DNA from: Pseudomonas sp. C1C7
GTDB taxonomy: Bacteria > Pseudomonadota > Gammaproteobacteria > Pseudomonadales > Pseudomonadaceae
NCBI RefSeq assembly: GCF_013359595.1
Contig: NZ_JABFMP010000001.1
Location: 248,001-312,000, forward strand
Reading direction: 5' to 3'
DNA length: 64,000 nucleotides
Shown here: piece by piece, positions 1-8,057 of the stretch
How positions within the stretch are numbered: position 1 is the stretch's first letter
Layout of the letters: the number at the start of each line of letters is the position of its first letter
The notes under the pieces: generated by a model
Databases searched by the model: none
Seen by the model: only the letters and a program-made list of their open reading frames with translations
What the model was told of the DNA's origin: nothing
Position numbers and translations under genes: made by a program

Positions 1-75
1 GTCGTCGCCGGTGGCCACGGCTCGCTGGGCACTCGACAGGGCGACTACGTGATGGCCTACAAATTGTCCGAATAA
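1..75 (+). CDS. C-terminal end of an unidentified protein (partial)
   Basis: The reading frame is open from the first base and ends with TAA at 73-75, giving 24 residues that include GGHGSLGTRQGDY. The gene begins outside the window. I do not recognise the family from so short a tail. It is followed directly by a REP pair and then the Lon-type protease gene on the same strand. Confidence 0.5.
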   Translation, partial: VVAGGHGSLGTRQGDYVMAYKLSE

Positions 76-96
76 CCCACCGCCCCTCCCCGTGTT

Positions 97-176
97 GGAG
101 CTGCCGAAGGCTGCGATCCTTTGATTCTGTTGTTAAAACCAGGATCAAAGGATCGCAGCCTTCGGCAGCGCCTACA
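97..176. repeat. REP pair (inverted), GCTGCCGAAGG type
   Basis: Two arms in inverted orientation, 99-125 and 144-169, share the core CTGCCGAAGGCTGCGATC. The first arm reads forward and the second is its reverse complement, with a short spacer between. The same core recurs near 4.0, 14.5, 17.2, 44.1 and 48.6 kb, always between genes, which is how Pseudomonas REP doublets behave. Confidence 0.9.
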
Positions 177-328
177 AAAGGCATCAACGGTGCGGCGAAC
201 GCCCAGTATCCAGCTAACCTGAATTGCTGCTGAACACACCGTCGAATGATCCATTAACCCCCAGGCATCATTGAAACCACCGCCGACCTGCCCCATCTAA
301 GACCCATACCCATTGCGCAGGTGCCCAA

Positions 329-2749
329 ATGAGCGACCAGCAGGAATTCCCCGAAGACCCGAGCGAATACGCCGACCCGCAAAACGCCCCCCACCACTCC
401 CCCGGTAAAGGCCTGGCCCTGCCCGGCCAGAATCTGCCGGACAAGGTCTACATCATCCCGATCCACAACCGACCGTTCTTCCCGGCCCAAGTGCTGCCGG
501 TCATCGTCAATGAAGAGCCGTGGGCCGAAACCCTGGACCTGGTGGCCAAGTCCGAGCACCACTCCCTGGCCCTGTTCTACATGGACACGCCCCAGGAAGA
601 CCCGCGCCACTTCGACACCTCGGCCCTGCCGCTGTACGGCACGCTGGTCAAGGTGCACCACGCCAGCCGCGAAAACGGCAAGCTGCAATTCGTCGCCCAG
701 GGCCTGACCCGCGTACGCCTCAAGACCTGGCTCAAGCACCATCGCCCGCCGTATCTGGTGGAAGTCGAATACCCGCACCAGCCCACCGAGCCGACCGATG
801 AGGTCAAGGCCTATGGCATGGCGCTGATCAATGCGATCAAGGAATTGCTGCCACTCAATCCGCTGTACAGCGAAGAGCTGAAGAATTACCTCAATCGCTT
901 CAGCCCCAACGATCCCTCGCCGCTGACCGACTTTGCCGCCGCACTCACCTCGGCTACCGGCAATGAGCTGCAGGAAGTGCTCGATTGCGTGCCGATGCTC
1001 AAGCGCATGGAAAAAGTCCTGCCGATGCTGCGCAAGGAAGTGGAAGTCGCGCGCCTGCAAAAGGAAATCTCCGCCGAGGTGAACCGCAAGATTGGTGAGC
1101 ACCAGCGCGAATTTTTCCTCAAGGAACAACTCAAGGTCATCCAGCAGGAGCTCGGGCTGACCAAGGACGACCGCAGCGCCGACCTCGAACAGTTCGAGCA
1201 GAGGCTGGTGGGGAAAGTCCTGCCGGCGCAGGTGCAAAAACGCCTCGAAGAAGAAATGAACAAGCTGTCGATCCTCGAAACCGGCTCGCCGGAGTATGCG
1301 GTGACCCGCAATTACATCGACTGGGCCACTTCGGTGCCATGGGGCGTGTATGGCGAGGACAAACTCGACCTCAAGCACGCACGCAAGGTGCTGGACAAGC
1401 ACCACGCGGGCCTGGATGACATCAAGGACCGCATCCTCGAATTCCTCGCGGTCGGCGCCTACAAGGGCGAGATCAGCGGCTCCATCGTCTTGCTGGTAGG
1501 CCCGCCGGGCGTGGGCAAGACCAGCGTCGGCAAGTCCATCGCCGAATCCCTGGGGCGGCCGTTTTACCGCTTCAGCCTCGGCGGCATGCGTGACGAGGCC
1601 GAGATCAAGGGCCACCGCCGCACCTACATCGGCGCGCAGCCGGGCAAACTGGTGCAGGCGTTGAAGGACGTCGAAGTGATGAACCCGGTGATCATGCTCG
1701 ACGAGATCGACAAGATGGGCCAGAGCTACCAGGGCGACCCGGCCTCGGCGCTGCTGGAAACCCTCGATCCGGAGCAGAACGTCGAATTCCTCGACCACTA
1801 CCTCGACCTGCGGATGGACCTGTCAAAAGTGCTGTTCGTCTGCACCGCCAACACCCTGGACTCCATTCCCGGCCCGTTGCTCGACCGCATGGAAGTGATT
1901 CGTCTGTCGGGCTATATCACCGAAGAAAAAGTCGCCATCGCCAAACGTCACCTGTGGCCCAAGCTGCTGGAGAAAGCGGGGGTGTCCAAGACCAGCCTGA
2001 GCATCAGCGACAGCGCGTTGAAAGCCTTGATCGATGGCTATGCCCGCGAAGCCGGCGTGCGCCAGTTGGAAAAACAACTGGGCAAACTGGTGCGCAAGGC
2101 GGTGATGAAGCTGATCGATGACCCCAACGCTGTGATCAAGCTCGGCCCGAAAGACCTCGAAGCCTCCCTCGGTCATCCGGTGTTCCGCAACGAGCAGGTG
2201 CTGGCCGGTACCGGCGTCATCACCGGTTTGGCCTGGACCAGCATGGGCGGCGCCACCCTGCCGATCGAAGCGACGCGGATTCACACGCTGAACCGTGGCT
2301 TCAAGCTCACCGGGCAGTTGGGTGATGTGATGAAGGAATCGGCGGAGATCGCCTACAGCTACGTCACTTCCCACCTGAAGTCGTTCGGCGGCGATCCGAA
2401 ATTCTTCGACGAAGCGTTCGTGCACCTGCACGTGCCGGAAGGCGCGACCCCGAAAGACGGCCCGAGCGCCGGCGTGACCATGGCCAGCGCCCTGCTCTCG
2501 CTGGCACGCAACCAGCCACCGAAAAAAGGCGTGGCCATGACCGGCGAACTGACCCTGACCGGGCATGTGCTGCCGATTGGCGGCGTGCGGGAAAAAGTTA
2601 TCGCGGCGAGGCGGCAGAAGATTTTCGAGCTGATCCTGCCGGAAGCGAACCGGGGCAATTTCGAGGAATTGCCGGAATATCTGAAAGAAGGTATCACCGT
2701 GCACTTCGCCAAGCGGTTTGCGGATGTGGCGAAGGTGTTGTTCAAGTAG
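329..2749 (+). CDS. asrA: Lon-family ATP-dependent protease (AsrA-like)
   Basis: An 806-residue Lon-type protease: an N-terminal LON substrate-binding domain (about 40-240), a coiled-coil stretch with many Glu and Lys (about 240-320), an AAA+ domain and a C-terminal serine protease domain. Walker A is GPPGVGKT at 391-398 and Walker B is IMLDE at 455-459. The catalytic dyad is Ser713 (in DGPSAGVTM) and Lys756 (in REKVIAA), spaced 43 residues as in E. coli Lon. It degrades unfolded and regulatory proteins in the cytoplasm. The following gene is an icp-type inhibitor, the same order as PA0779 (asrA)-PA0778 (icp) in P. aeruginosa, so I call it the second, AsrA-like Lon rather than the canonical lon next to clpX. 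The ATG at 329 has only a weak upstream purine stretch. Confidence 0.9.
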   Translation: MSDQQEFPEDPSEYADPQNAPHHSPGKGLALPGQNLPDKVYIIPIHNRPFFPAQVLPVIVNEEPWAETLDLVAKSEHHSLALFYMDTPQEDPRHFDTSALPLYGTLVKVHHASRENGKLQFVAQGLTRVRLKTWLKHHRPPYLVEVEYPHQPTEPTDEVKAYGMALINAIKELLPLNPLYSEELKNYLNRFSPNDPSPLTDFAAALTSATGNELQEVLDCVPMLKRMEKVLPMLRKEVEVARLQKEISAEVNRKIGEHQREFFLKEQLKVIQQELGLTKDDRSADLEQFEQRLVGKVLPAQVQKRLEEEMNKLSILETGSPEYAVTRNYIDWATSVPWGVYGEDKLDLKHARKVLDKHHAGLDDIKDRILEFLAVGAYKGEISGSIVLLVGPPGVGKTSVGKSIAESLGRPFYRFSLGGMRDEAEIKGHRRTYIGAQPGKLVQALKDVEVMNPVIMLDEIDKMGQSYQGDPASALLETLDPEQNVEFLDHYLDLRMDLSKVLFVCTANTLDSIPGPLLDRMEVIRLSGYITEEKVAIAKRHLWPKLLEKAGVSKTSLSISDSALKALIDGYAREAGVRQLEKQLGKLVRKAVMKLIDDPNAVIKLGPKDLEASLGHPVFRNEQVLAGTGVITGLAWTSMGGATLPIEATRIHTLNRGFKLTGQLGDVMKESAEIAYSYVTSHLKSFGGDPKFFDEAFVHLHVPEGATPKDGPSAGVTMASALLSLARNQPPKKGVAMTGELTLTGHVLPIGGVREKVIAARRQKIFELILPEANRGNFEELPEYLKEGITVHFAKRFADVAKVLFK

Positions 2750-2772
2750 TTGGGGTGGAGCCTGTTTCACCG

Positions 2773-2876
2773 CTATCGCGAGCAGGCTCGCGATGGCGGC
2801 GGCTACAGGTTCTGCGGTGTACGCATCATTTGCGAACGACACCCATCCCTGTGGGAGCGGGCTTGCCCGCGAAGGC
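2773..2876. repeat. Two REP units, GAGC-TTGC-TCGCGA type
   Basis: The stretch between asrA and icp holds a short palindrome TCGCGAGCAGGCTCGCGA near 2775-2793 and a second unit GTGGGAGCGGGCTTGCCCGC at about 2851-2870. They do not form the neat mirrored doublet seen elsewhere in the window, so I read them as two single units. Confidence 0.75.
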
Positions 2877-2965
2877 GTCAGCCCTGCCAACCCACTACTT
2901 CCCGCCTGTCACATTTTGTCTCATCTCGGTTATGCTCGCCGTTCGTCGTGAACGCCGGAGCCTCT

Positions 2966-3358
2966 ATGTCCCCCACTCGCCTGTTCATCCCCCTCGCCCT
3001 CGCGCTGCTGGCCGGTTGCGCCACGCCCCCGAAACACAACGTGACCGTGGAAAAACAAAGCGAATGCCCGGTGAAGCTCATCAGCGGGCAGAACCTGATC
3101 CTGACCCTGCCCAGCAACCCGACCACGGGTTATCGCTGGTCGATCCAGGATTCGGCCGGTGGCGTACTGCGCTCGTTGGGACCTGAGGTGTATCGCAATC
3201 CGGAAGACGCCGGTGTGGTGGGCGCCGCCGGTGTATCGACCTGGCGCTTCCAGGCCTTTGCCCCCGGCACCGGACGTCTGCGCCTGACCTCGCAACAACC
3301 CTGGGCGCCGGAAGTGCTGCCGGTGGACGCCTTCGACTGCGCCATCTCGGTCAACTGA
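2966..3358 (+). CDS. icp: Chagasin-type (I42) cysteine peptidase inhibitor lipoprotein
   Basis: 130 residues with a lipoprotein signal peptide (lipobox LLAGC, Cys about 17), so likely anchored in the periplasm. It carries the three loops of the chagasin/ICP family: NPTTGYRW, a Gly/Ala-rich DE loop (GAAGVSTW) and a QPW loop near the C-terminus in place of the usual RPW. Family members insert these loops into the active-site cleft of papain-like cysteine peptidases. I chose ATG 2966 because GGAG lies 5 bases upstream and the lipobox follows correctly; the frame is open further upstream but that part shows no homology. Icp inhibits cysteine peptidases, so the adjacent Ser/Lys Lon-type enzyme is not an expected target. 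Confidence 0.85.
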   Translation: MSPTRLFIPLALALLAGCATPPKHNVTVEKQSECPVKLISGQNLILTLPSNPTTGYRWSIQDSAGGVLRSLGPEVYRNPEDAGVVGAAGVSTWRFQAFAPGTGRLRLTSQQPWAPEVLPVDAFDCAISVN

Positions 3359-3360
3359 CC

Positions 3361-4002
3361 ATGGGCTGGCTGATCCTGGCGCTGATGGGCGCAGCGACCT
3401 TCCTCTACGGTCTAAGCGTGCACGCGTCGCTGCTGTGCCTGCTGGTCAAGCCGTTGCCCATTCTCGCCCTGCTTGGCTGGCTGCACGACGCCCCGCCCGG
3501 CGAATACCGTCGCTGGATCAGCCTGGGACTGATTTTTTCCCTGATCGGCGATGTGCTGCTGGCGTTGCCGGGGGATCTGTTCGTGTTTGGCCTGGGCGCG
3601 TTTCTGGTGGCGCACTTGGCTTATCTGAAAGCCTATCTGAGCGATTGCCGGCGGTTGGCGTTGTTGCCGTTGATCATCGCCCTGGCTGTGGGCGTGGTGT
3701 TGCTGGGGATTCTGATCTCTCACGGCCTGGGGCCATTGCTGATCCCGGTGATCGTCTACGGCCTGACCATCAGCGCCATGCTCTGGCGCGCACTGGCGCG
3801 GCTTGGCACCGACGTGCCCAAGCGCTCGGCGCTGCTGGCGGCGACAGGTGCTGTGGCGTTCGTGTTCTCGGACAGCGTGATTGGCATCAGCCGGTTTGTC
3901 GCGCCGTTCGATGCGGCGCCCTATGTGATCATCCTCAGTTACTGGCTGGGGCAGTGGGGGATCACGGCTTCGGCGTTCAGCCAGAAATCGCGTTCTGCAT
4001 GA
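3361..4002 (+). CDS. YhhN-family integral membrane protein (lysoplasmalogenase-like)
   Basis: 213 residues, almost entirely hydrophobic, with about seven or eight predicted membrane spans. The conserved core LIFSLIGDVLLALPGD followed by FLVAHLAYLKAY is typical of the YhhN/TMEM86 family, some members of which hydrolyse the vinyl ether bond of lysoplasmalogens. The bacterial substrate is not settled. The ATG lies two bases after the icp stop, so the two genes are probably co-transcribed. Family assignment is firm; catalytic function is inference. Confidence 0.85.
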   Translation: MGWLILALMGAATFLYGLSVHASLLCLLVKPLPILALLGWLHDAPPGEYRRWISLGLIFSLIGDVLLALPGDLFVFGLGAFLVAHLAYLKAYLSDCRRLALLPLIIALAVGVVLLGILISHGLGPLLIPVIVYGLTISAMLWRALARLGTDVPKRSALLAATGAVAFVFSDSVIGISRFVAPFDAAPYVIILSYWLGQWGITASAFSQKSRSA

Positions 4003-4004
4003 GA

Positions 4005-4080
4005 AAAAGATCGCAGCCTTCGGCAGCTACTGCATTGGAATGCGAATACCTGTAGGAGCTGCCGCAGGCTGCGATCTTTT
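4005..4080. repeat. REP pair (inverted), GCTGCCGAAGG type
   Basis: Arm one (about 4006-4030) is GATCGCAGCCTTCGGCAGCT and arm two (4052-4080) is its inverse with CCGCAGG in place of CCGAAGG. It lies between the YhhN gene and cmoA and may also act as a transcription end for the icp-yhhN unit. Confidence 0.9.
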
Positions 4081-4167
4081 GATTTGGCGGTTTATCAGAC
4101 AATCCGCGCATCCGCCCGCCAACTTGGCTAAAATGCCGGCCTTTTCCCCGACACCGCCGGAACCGCC

Positions 4168-4911
4168 GTGAGCAAAGAACCCGATCGCCTTTTCGCCCAG
4201 CCTTTGGCCCAGGTGCCTGACTTCGCCTTCAACGAGGACGTGGTGCGGGTGTTCCCGGACATGATCAAGCGCTCGGTGCCCGGCTATCCGACCATCGTGG
4301 AAAACCTCGGCGTGCTCGCCGCGCAGTTCGCTCAACCCAATAGCGTGCTCTACGACCTCGGCTCATCCCTGGGCGCGGTGACTCAGGCCCTGCGCCGTCA
4401 CGTGCGCACCGAAGGTTGCCGGGTGATCGCTGTGGATAACTCCGCGGCCATGGTCGAGCGTTGCCGCGAATACCTCAACGCTCAGGACTCGATGTTCCAG
4501 GAGTTGCTGCCGGTGGACGTGATCGAAGGCGATATCCTCGCCCTCGACTTCCAGCCCGCGTCGGTGGTGGCGATGAACTTCACCCTGCAATTCATCGCCC
4601 CGCCGCAGCGCGGCGAATTGCTCTCGCGCATCCGTCAGTCGCTGCTGCCCGGCGGCGCGCTGATCCTCTCGGAAAAACTGCGCTTCGAAGACGAGCAGGA
4701 GCACGCGCTGCTCACCGACCTGCACATCGCCTTCAAACGCGCCAACGGCTACAGCGAACTGGAAATCGCCCAGAAGCGCAGCGCCATCGAAAACGTCATG
4801 AAGCCCGACAGCCTCGAAGAACACCGCGAACGCCTTTTGGCCGCCGGGTTCTCGAAAGTCGTGCCGTGGTTCCAGTGTCTTAACTTTGCCTCGTTGATTG
4901 CCTTGCCATGA
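4168..4911 (+). CDS. cmoA: Carboxy-S-adenosyl-L-methionine synthase CmoA
   Basis: 247 residues, class I methyltransferase fold. CmoA converts SAM and prephenate to carboxy-SAM, the carboxymethyl donor for CmoB in making 5-oxyacetyluridine at tRNA position 34. The SAM-binding motif I is DLGSSLG at 63-69, and the N-terminal block with [13 protein letters not shown]...PGYP is typical of the family. The start is a GTG at 4168. The gene overlaps cmoB by the four bases ATGA, which indicates translational coupling and fits a two-step pathway. Confidence 0.96.
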   Translation: MSKEPDRLFAQPLAQVPDFAFNEDVVRVFPDMIKRSVPGYPTIVENLGVLAAQFAQPNSVLYDLGSSLGAVTQALRRHVRTEGCRVIAVDNSAAMVERCREYLNAQDSMFQELLPVDVIEGDILALDFQPASVVAMNFTLQFIAPPQRGELLSRIRQSLLPGGALILSEKLRFEDEQEHALLTDLHIAFKRANGYSELEIAQKRSAIENVMKPDSLEEHRERLLAAGFSKVVPWFQCLNFASLIALP

Positions 4912-5864
4912 TTGATCTATCCCCCCTCGCCCGCCGTCTGGCCGGCACGCCGCTGGCCGATTGGGCCAGCACCCTGCAAGTGCAACTCGACAAGAAAATG
5001 GAAAAGGGTCATGGCGACCTCGAACGCTGGCAAAGCGCGCTGGATGCCCTGCCGAAGATCCAGCCAAGCGAAGTCGACTTGTTGAACGGCCTGAAGCTGG
5101 ACACCGATTGCGACGACGAGACTCGCGCGCAAATGCGCACCGCCCTGATGGGCCTGTCGCCATGGCGCAAGGGACCGTTCGACCTGTTCGGTGTGCATGT
5201 CGATACCGAATGGCGTTCGGACTGGAAGTGGTCGCGGGTCGCCCCGCACCTGGATCTGAAGGGCAAGCGCATTCTCGATGTCGGTTGCGGCAACGGCTAC
5301 TACATGTGGCGCATGCTCGGCGCCGGCGCGGACAGTGTGATCGGTGTCGATCCGAACTGGCTGTTCTTCTGCCAGTTCCAGGCGGTGCAGCGTTACTTGT
5401 CCGAACCCAACGCCTGGCACCTGCCATTTCCTTTTGAAGACCTGCCGCCGAATCTGGAGGGCTTCGACACGGTGTTTTCCATGGGCGTGTTCTACCACCG
5501 CCGCTCGCCGATCGAACACTTGCTGGCGTTGAAGGATTGCCTGGTCAAGGGCGGCGAACTGGTGCTCGAAACACTGGTTATCGAAGGCGATCAGCATCAA
5601 GTACTGGTGCCGGAAGACCGTTATGCGCAGATGCGCAACGTGTGGTTCCTGCCGTCGGTGCCGGCGCTGGAACTGTGGCTGCGAAGAGCCGGGTTCAGTG
5701 ATGTAAAATGCGTGGACGTCAGCGTGACCACGGTCGAGGAACAGCGCGGGACGGAGTGGATGAAGTATCAGTCGCTCAGCGATTTCCTCGATCCGGAGGA
5801 TCACAGCAAGACGATTGAAGGGCTGCCGGCGCCGATGCGGGCGGTGATCGTGGCTCGTAAGTAA
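4908..5864 (+). CDS. cmoB: tRNA U34 carboxymethyltransferase CmoB
   Basis: 318 residues. CmoB transfers the carboxymethyl group of carboxy-SAM to 5-hydroxyuridine at the wobble position of several tRNAs. Motif I is [13 protein letters not shown] starting at residue 124; it is followed by [14 protein letters not shown] and the [11 protein letters not shown] segment typical of CmoB. The N-terminal third is the family-specific helical domain. The length matches known CmoB proteins. It overlaps cmoA by four bases and ends just before a REP doublet. Confidence 0.96.
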   Translation: MIDLSPLARRLAGTPLADWASTLQVQLDKKMEKGHGDLERWQSALDALPKIQPSEVDLLNGLKLDTDCDDETRAQMRTALMGLSPWRKGPFDLFGVHVDTEWRSDWKWSRVAPHLDLKGKRILDVGCGNGYYMWRMLGAGADSVIGVDPNWLFFCQFQAVQRYLSEPNAWHLPFPFEDLPPNLEGFDTVFSMGVFYHRRSPIEHLLALKDCLVKGGELVLETLVIEGDQHQVLVPEDRYAQMRNVWFLPSVPALELWLRRAGFSDVKCVDVSVTTVEEQRGTEWMKYQSLSDFLDPEDHSKTIEGLPAPMRAVIVARK

Positions 5865-5892
5865 TAACCCGATCTACCCAACACCGAATAAA

Positions 5893-5986
5893 CCTGTGGG
5901 AGCGAGCTTGCTCGCGATGGCGGACTGACAATCAGTATCTTTGTTGGCTGAAAGGGCCTCATCGCGAGCAAGCTCGCTCCCACAGG
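5893..5986. repeat. REP doublet, GTGGGAGCGAGCTTGC type
   Basis: Mirrored arms 5893-5919 and 5960-5986 (GTGGGAGCGAGCTTGCTCGC and its inverse), about 40 bases apart, between the convergent genes cmoB and tadA. This is REPIN-like geometry: two inverted REPs around a short spacer. Confidence 0.9.
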
Positions 5987-5996
5987 GGTTTGGTGT

Positions 5997-6494
5997 TCAG
6001 TCTGCCGGCTTGGCGCGGCGGGCCTTGAAGAATTCGCTGAGCACCGTCCCGCACTCCTCCGCCAACACCCCTCCCTCATACAACACCCGGTGATTCAGAA
6101 AGCCCTGGGTAAAAAACTGCCCCTGGCTCTGCACAATCCCGGCCTTGGGCTCCAGCGCGCCGTAGACCACCCGCGCAATCCGCGAATGCACGATCAGCCC
6201 GGCGCACATGCTGCAAGGCTCCAGCGTGACGTACAGGGTGCTGCCCGGCAGCCGATAGTTGCTCACCGCCTGTGCAGCGGCGCGGATCGCGACCATTTCG
6301 GCGTGGGCGCTGGGGTCGATGCCGCTGATCGGGCAGTTGAAGCCGCGACCGATGATTTCGCCATCCTGCACCAGCACTGCGCCCACCGGCACTTCACCAA
6401 GCGCAGCGCCCTGCGCGGCGAGGGCCAGGGCTTCGCGCATGAAGTCGCGGTCTCGGCTGCGGTCGATGATTGCCGCAGGTCTGATCTGACGCAT
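5997..6494 (-). CDS. tadA: tRNA-specific adenosine deaminase TadA
   Basis: 165 residues. TadA deaminates A34 to inosine in tRNA-Arg(ACG), an essential decoding step. The zinc and catalytic motifs are visible: HAE at 64-66 (His ligand, proton-shuttle Glu) and PCSMC at 93-97 (both Cys ligands). I place the start at ATG 6494-6492; this ATG overlaps the stop of the upstream multicopper oxidase gene as TGATG, so the pair is translationally coupled. A longer in-frame start exists upstream but would lie inside that gene. Confidence 0.95.
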   Translation of the reverse strand: MRQIRPAAIIDRSRDRDFMREALALAAQGAALGEVPVGAVLVQDGEIIGRGFNCPISGIDPSAHAEMVAIRAAAQAVSNYRLPGSTLYVTLEPCSMCAGLIVHSRIARVVYGALEPKAGIVQSQGQFFTQGFLNHRVLYEGGVLAEECGTVLSEFFKARRAKPAD

Positions 6495-7870
6495 CACGCC
6501 ACCTCGATGGCGGCCATCAGGCCGGTTTCCATGTGGTCGATCACGTGGCAGTGGAACATCCACACCCCGGGGTTATCCGCCACCAGCGCCACTTGCGCGC
6601 GCTCGTTCTTGCCCAGCAGGTACGTGTCGGTGAAGTACGGAATCACCTTGTGCCGGTTCGAGGCGATCACCTTGAAGCTCATGCCGTGCAGGTGGATCGG
6701 GTGCTGGTACTGAGTCATGTTCTTCAATTCGAAAATGTAGCTCTTGCCCTTCTCGAGTTTGGCGATCGGGCGATCGGCGCAGGTCTTGTCGGTGATGTCC
6801 CAGGCCTTGCCGTTGATCTGCCACAGGCTCGGCGGCTTGCCGTTCTCGACGTTGACGGACACCGAGCCCACCCATTCGAAATTGAAGTTGAGTTTCTCGG
6901 CATTGGCCAGGTCCGGCTCGGCCACAGGGTTGGCGGGCAGCGCAGGTGGCCACTCGGTCGGCGCATCGCTGTTGGCCACCGAGCGGAAGGTGCCCAGGCG
7001 TACCGGGCCGTTACGCAGGGACAGTTCTTCACCCTCTGGCGGTGCCTTGATCGCCAGGCAAATACGCATGCCAGGGCCGAGCCAGTACTCCTTGCCCAGC
7101 GGGCGCGGTTCGATGGGGTTGCCGTCCAGCGCATAGATCTGCGCTTCGACGCCAGGAATGTTGAGGCGATAGGTCAGGGTGTTGTCGAGGTTGAGCAGGC
7201 GTACGCGGGTGATCTGCCCGGCCGGCAGGTCGATGACCGCTTGCGGCACGCCGTTGATTGTTGCCAGACGCCCCGCCGTACCACCACGGGCCGCTTCACG
7301 GGGAATGCTGAACTCGACGAAATTACCCACTTCGTCGACATGCCAGCTCTTGAGGCTCAAGGTCTTTTCATACTTGAAACCCGTCGGCTCACGCTCCTCG
7401 ACAATCAGCGGTCCCACCAGGCCACGGCCGAGTTCTTCGCTGCTGTTCACGTGCGGGTGATACCAGTAGCTGCCGGCATCCGGCACACGGAACTTGTAGT
7501 CGAAGTATTCACCCGGCAGCACCGGCAATTGAGAGACGTAAGGCACGCCGTCCATTTCCAGCGGCAGGCGGATGCCGTGCCAGTGAATGGTGGTAGCGAC
7601 CGGCAGGTGGTTGATAAAACGCACCCGCAACCATTCGCCCTGGCGCACCCGCAACTCGGTGCCCGGCGCCGACGGGCCGAACGCCCATGCTTGGGTCTTG
7701 TGCCCGGCGACCAGTTCGACGTCCAGCGGCGCGGCAATCAGTTCATAGTCGTGGCCCGCCTCGGCATCAGCCATCTTGCCGAGCCAGTAACGCGAAGCGC
7801 CCCCCGCTCCGACGCCAACGACAACAAGACCGGCCAGGCCACCGAGGATTTGGCGACGTGTAAAGGACAT
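6494..7870 (-). CDS. Tat-exported multicopper oxidase (SufI/CopA-like)
   Basis: 458 residues. The N-terminus has a twin-arginine signal (FTRRQILGG, residues 3-11) and a hydrophobic segment to about 26, so the protein should be folded and exported through Tat. Copper-ligand motifs of the family are complete: HWHG at 96-99, WYHPH at 136-140, HPIHLHG near the C-terminus and HCHVIDHMETGLM at the end, so type 1, 2 and 3 sites are likely filled. Family members oxidise Cu(I) or organic phenols; the substrate here is unknown. ATG 7870 was chosen because the Tat motif follows immediately; GAGG lies 11 bases upstream. tadA follows with a one-base overlap, although the functions look unrelated. Confidence 0.9.
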   Translation of the reverse strand: MSFTRRQILGGLAGLVVVGVGAGGASRYWLGKMADAEAGHDYELIAAPLDVELVAGHKTQAWAFGPSAPGTELRVRQGEWLRVRFINHLPVATTIHWHGIRLPLEMDGVPYVSQLPVLPGEYFDYKFRVPDAGSYWYHPHVNSSEELGRGLVGPLIVEEREPTGFKYEKTLSLKSWHVDEVGNFVEFSIPREAARGGTAGRLATINGVPQAVIDLPAGQITRVRLLNLDNTLTYRLNIPGVEAQIYALDGNPIEPRPLGKEYWLGPGMRICLAIKAPPEGEELSLRNGPVRLGTFRSVANSDAPTEWPPALPANPVAEPDLANAEKLNFNFEWVGSVSVNVENGKPPSLWQINGKAWDITDKTCADRPIAKLEKGKSYIFELKNMTQYQHPIHLHGMSFKVIASNRHKVIPYFTDTYLLGKNERAQVALVADNPGVWMFHCHVIDHMETGLMAAIEVA

Positions 7871-8057
7871 GAACTCAACTACCTCACGAATCTGCGACAG
7901 GCACCAAGCCTGCAAAAGGCGAATACGATACACCTGCGATTGCGAAACAGTAAGGGCAGCGCGGCGGATGGACGCAGGCGATGGGGGTACATATTTAGCG
8001 CACGGGCCTTGAGTGCAAACACCATCCTTTGCGCCCCTCTCTCAAGGAATAGAGCAA

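Noticed and set aside
254..1798. A 514-codon open frame opposite asrA
   Set aside because: Same composition artefact; asrA has all Lon motifs in the plus frame.
2750..2965. N-terminal extension of icp
   Set aside because: The frame is open upstream but covers REP units; the lipoprotein signal starts at ATG 2966.
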